Below are positions 61,137-64,000 of a stretch of DNA of 64,000 nt, in pieces (positions within the stretch are counted from its first letter, which is position 1; each line of letters opens with the position of its first letter). The stretch is from Tubiluchus corallicola (taxonomy: Eukaryota; Priapulida; Priapulimorpha; Priapulimorphida; Tubiluchidae): assembly GCA_030141605.1 (NCBI GenBank), contig JAQGDQ010000080.1, forward strand, positions 186,001 to 250,000, read 5' to 3'. Under the pieces are notes generated by a model. That model was not told the origin of the DNA and made no database searches. It saw nothing but the letters and a program-made list of their open reading frames with translations. A program made the translations under genes and the position numbers.

Positions 61137-62768
61137 CTATGCTTCAGTTTCCGTCATAGTTACTGTATCGTGCCTTGTAGCACCGGTAAATGTTCTTGGA
61201 AACATAGGAGTAACTTTCTGAACTCGTTTTGGACAAATAATCTGCAAATAGGACTCCCGAAATCGATTGTTTGTGGCTCCATAAAGGATAAAATTGATTC
61301 CGCTACTGGTAAAGTGTGCAACTTCTATTGATATGGCGTGCCAAATTTTTGGCGCTCGATCATAGATATCAAAAACGACAGTAAATGCGTAAGAACCCCA
61401 ACAAACAAAGAATACGATGAAAATGAGAAAGAGCGTCCTTGCTAAACGGATTTCTTCTCGCTGAGCTTTTGCACTAGCTACAAGTTCCTTTTTACCTGAT
61501 TGCAGATTTTCCAATAATTGCCTTTTCTTCGCTCTCACATATCTGAAACCATGATAATTCATTTCTTAACAACATGCGGTTAGACTTCTATAATAAAAGT
61601 ATTAGTTCCTAGAAAGCCATTCAGCGGCGCGTACTAGGTCTCTTGTTGTAATAAAACAGCTAATAGTGGTGTTAAAAATTCCACAAATGTAACATTTGAT
61701 GTAAGCAGCTAATGTAAGCCGCTCATTAACGAATCACATCGATACTCTTCTGGATGGTGTTATTGTTCTTATTATTGTTTATGGAGATGACCTAAGGCTC
61801 CGTGAATTCTCATGGATTGTCAGGAGACTTCAAACGAATATACTAGAACGAATTCCGCATCGAATGACGGAGTCGACTTCTCGATCCGCATTTTGAATTC
61901 AAGATTTCATGAATTCTTTATAGGTCTTATAGGAATATACTAGAACGAATTCCGCATCGACGGAGTCAAATTTTCGATTCGCCATCTTTAAGTAAAGGTG
62001 TCCAAAAAGATTATTTGCAAAAAAAGTTTAAGGTACCGTCAATTTCCAAAGGATCATCATAAAATTGTTATACAAATATACTAGCGCAAATTCCACTTCG
62101 ATTGGCAGAGCTTGTTTTTGAACTGCCATCTTGAATTATTGATAGTAGCAATAACATCATATTCCAAATAGTTTATAAACCATTTTCGAGAAAAAGTCTA
62201 AGGCTCCACCAATTCGCAACTGATTGTCATAAAGCTGTACAGTGTACAGGAGTATATTGTAGCGAATTCTGCATCGACTGACAGAGTGGGATTTTCGATT
62301 TGCCGCTAGAATTCAAGATGGCGGCATTGACGTCATTTCTAACCGATGACTTTCAGTTCAGCGAATCACTCGATCAATAACAGTTCGAGTTCAACTTGTT
62401 TGTCAGGATTAAGATTTAATTCTGCTATTTAACACCAGAGAGTTTCATATCGCGTTAGCGCTGGGATACCGTATATTATGTTCTAACAGTGGCAAAATAC
62501 TTACAGGAAGATGTTGAGGTAACAGAAGAAGACAACTGCAGCAGGTATAAATACTGATGTTACAGCGAAGAAAACTGTGTAGGAATACGTGTGTAGTCTA
62601 TCGTACAGGCAAATCATAGCTTTTTCATCGTAGCCGTTACCACCCCATCCAAACATGGTAGGCATATCAATAAGGATACTGGCTACCCAGATAGCGATGC
62701 ACAGAACAGTTACGCTCCTCCAGGTAAAAATGTACATGTAGATATGGTGTTTGCAAAGTGCTACATAC
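61137..62768 (-). CDS. Class A (rhodopsin-type) GPCR, 5'-partial, melatonin-receptor-like
   Basis: Two minus-strand exons: 62505-62768 (starting inside the end of helix 3) and 61137-61542 (to the stop TAG). They join in frame as NIFL-YVRAKKR with canonical splice sites. The first has RYVALC just after the expected D/E-R, helix 4, an extracellular loop with a Cys (KAMICLYDR), and helix 5. The second has a long basic third inner loop, helix 6 with CWGSY in place of CWxP, helix 7 with NFILYG in place of NPxxY, and a short helix 8 and tail. The loop pattern GWGGNGYDEK..CLYDR and the helix 5 end FCYLNIFL recall melatonin receptors, but the ligand cannot be inferred. Helices 1-3 lie to the right and were not found in the window. 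Confidence 0.88.
61780..62340. repeat. Diverged repeat family inside the GPCR intron
   Basis: Four copies of a segment containing ATACTAGAACGAATTCCGCATCGA-like sequence (core AACGAATTCCGCATCGA) lie at 61841, 61938, 62079 and 62254. Each is followed by a GAGT..TTTCGATTCGCC segment, and three are preceded by TAAGGCTCC-like sequence. Spacing is irregular at 97, 141 and 175 bases. Confidence 0.8.
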
Positions 62769-64000
62769 CTGAACAAGATAAGGGAAATGTACCAAATTTA
62801 AAAATTTGAGAACATATAAAAGTGATTTTGCATATATAATCAAGACACTTGATATGTAAACTGAAGTACGGAATTAAGAATTTCCTCATGTAGCGCAAGA
62901 ACAATTATTTTTGCAGTTTTGACCACAGTTCGGCACACTTCAAGACGAGACACTTAACGGGCAGAGTATGCATGATGCATCCTTTTTCAGAACATGATGC
63001 ATCCCCGTAAAATCAGAATGACGAAAGAAAGCGCTCTGAGCAAAAAGTGTAAATCCAAACAGTCGTAAACCATTTGACGTGACTTCTCTCGGTTATTTAG
63101 CTCGCTGAAACGCTTATCCCTGATAACTGTTTTGTTTGGTTCCAGTATCATATTTTGAAGTAGAATAGACTCATAATGCTTATTTAATCTTTCATGTGTC
63201 CGTAGATTATGTTATAAAATGTTATAGTTATTTGCTGCCTTGCCAAAGTTTATATATGCTTTCCAATAATAAAAGTCAGTATAATGCGAGTGTGTTGATT
63301 AAGGTGTGGATGTCCTGAAAATATACTCTCAAGAAAATAAACATTGCGTCGATAGAAGCTACTGCTGTAATTACAAAGAATTTAGTGGCGAGATAATATA
63401 CGAATGAGTTTAAGGTACAGTACTAGTTACAGGGTGTATGGCAGAATCAAAGTCACGATGGCCGCGGTGTGTTTGCTGGATTCCGGATTGCAATGAGCCG
63501 AAGTGTCTAAAAACATTTAGAAGGCTTGTAAACTTATAAAATTATTTTATAAATATGAAAATCAATGTTATGATACTTTAAGGAAATATTAGGAAACGTT
63601 AATGTTTTTGTGAGCCTTGCTTATGTTTGCAAATCATGTTTTTGTGTTACGTAAACAAAGCAATATTAACTATTGAACATAAAATGGATAAAATGGAGAC
63701 ATGTAAATTTGATCGCTAAAGATGTATTTTATGGACTATGCTCGGTATTTCTGTTTCCATTTAAGGGCTAATCATGTGGATTTTCCACAGTTATGTGGAG
63801 CCATTTCAGCGTTTATAAGGGTACTGTAGCTTTTTTAGCGGCTTCTTACATTTTTCTGCCCTGTTTGCTTAAAATCAGAACCACACTTTCCTAATAATAA
63901 GGTCTAGTTTTTTTAAATACAAATCCTATTTTTGTTAATTCAGCTACCAAGGATGTTATTATGGTGAGTGATGCAAGTTATTCAGATGATTCACTCAGGT
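62769..64000. other. GPCR upstream intron, no exon recognised
   Basis: About 1.2 kb to the window edge. No segment on the minus strand reads as helix 1-3 with a matching phase 1 donor. The missing N-terminal exons are therefore presumed outside the window. Confidence 0.5.

Noticed and set aside
1-64000. tRNA, rRNA, CRISPR or bacterial operon features
   Set aside because: None seen; intron-rich eukaryotic gene structure throughout.

Overview
This window is nuclear DNA of an invertebrate animal. It is AT-rich, most genes are split by GT-AG introns, there are many microsatellites, and it carries a degraded non-LTR retrotransposon and TTAA-flanked inverted-repeat elements. The gene content (a KIF7/KIF27-type kinesin, a class A GPCR, secreted EF-hand proteins, an avidin) fits an early-branching marine metazoan such as a sponge or cnidarian. 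That placement is inference; no marker in the window fixes the phylum. Exons were joined by eye from splice sites, reading frame and family similarity.

Layout. (1) 226-45420, plus strand: a kinesin of the KIF7/KIF27 (Costal-2) family, the cilium and Hedgehog kinesin. Its 5' end lies outside the window. I place 27 exons that join without a frame break into 1211 codons plus a stop. (2) One intron of about 26.7 kb (3414-30162), inside the motor domain, holds four genes on the opposite strand: A 5660-7850, B 9665-14110, C 17720-19420 and D 21815-25278. All four encode predicted secreted proteins built on one module: an EF-hand pair whose second loop carries a cysteine, closed by a second cysteine after the exit helix. 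Each copy has a different partner. Gene A has a ubiquitin-like domain and a hydrophobic C-terminus. Gene B has a Pro/Gly-rich N-terminus and a LINE ORF1p-like C-terminal exon. Gene C has a chitin-binding (CBM14) domain. Gene D has the module doubled. Every junction is phase 1, which suits exon shuffling. (3) 25555-28660: a non-LTR retrotransposon that has lost its reverse transcriptase region. (4) 45421-53296: gene-poor DNA with simple repeats and an old LINE 3' end. (5) 53297-57988, plus strand: a complete four-exon gene for a secreted avidin, closer in its motifs to bacterial streptavidin than to chicken avidin. (6) 57989-61136: several tandem-repeat families. (7) 61137-62768, minus strand: the last two exons of a rhodopsin-class GPCR, melatonin-receptor-like, whose upstream exons lie to the right of the window.

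The most notable material is the four-gene EF-hand family with swapped partner domains, above all the apparently extracellular ubiquitin-like domain and the captured LINE ORF1p-like exon. The streptavidin-like gene comes next. No tRNA, rRNA or CRISPR array was recognised.
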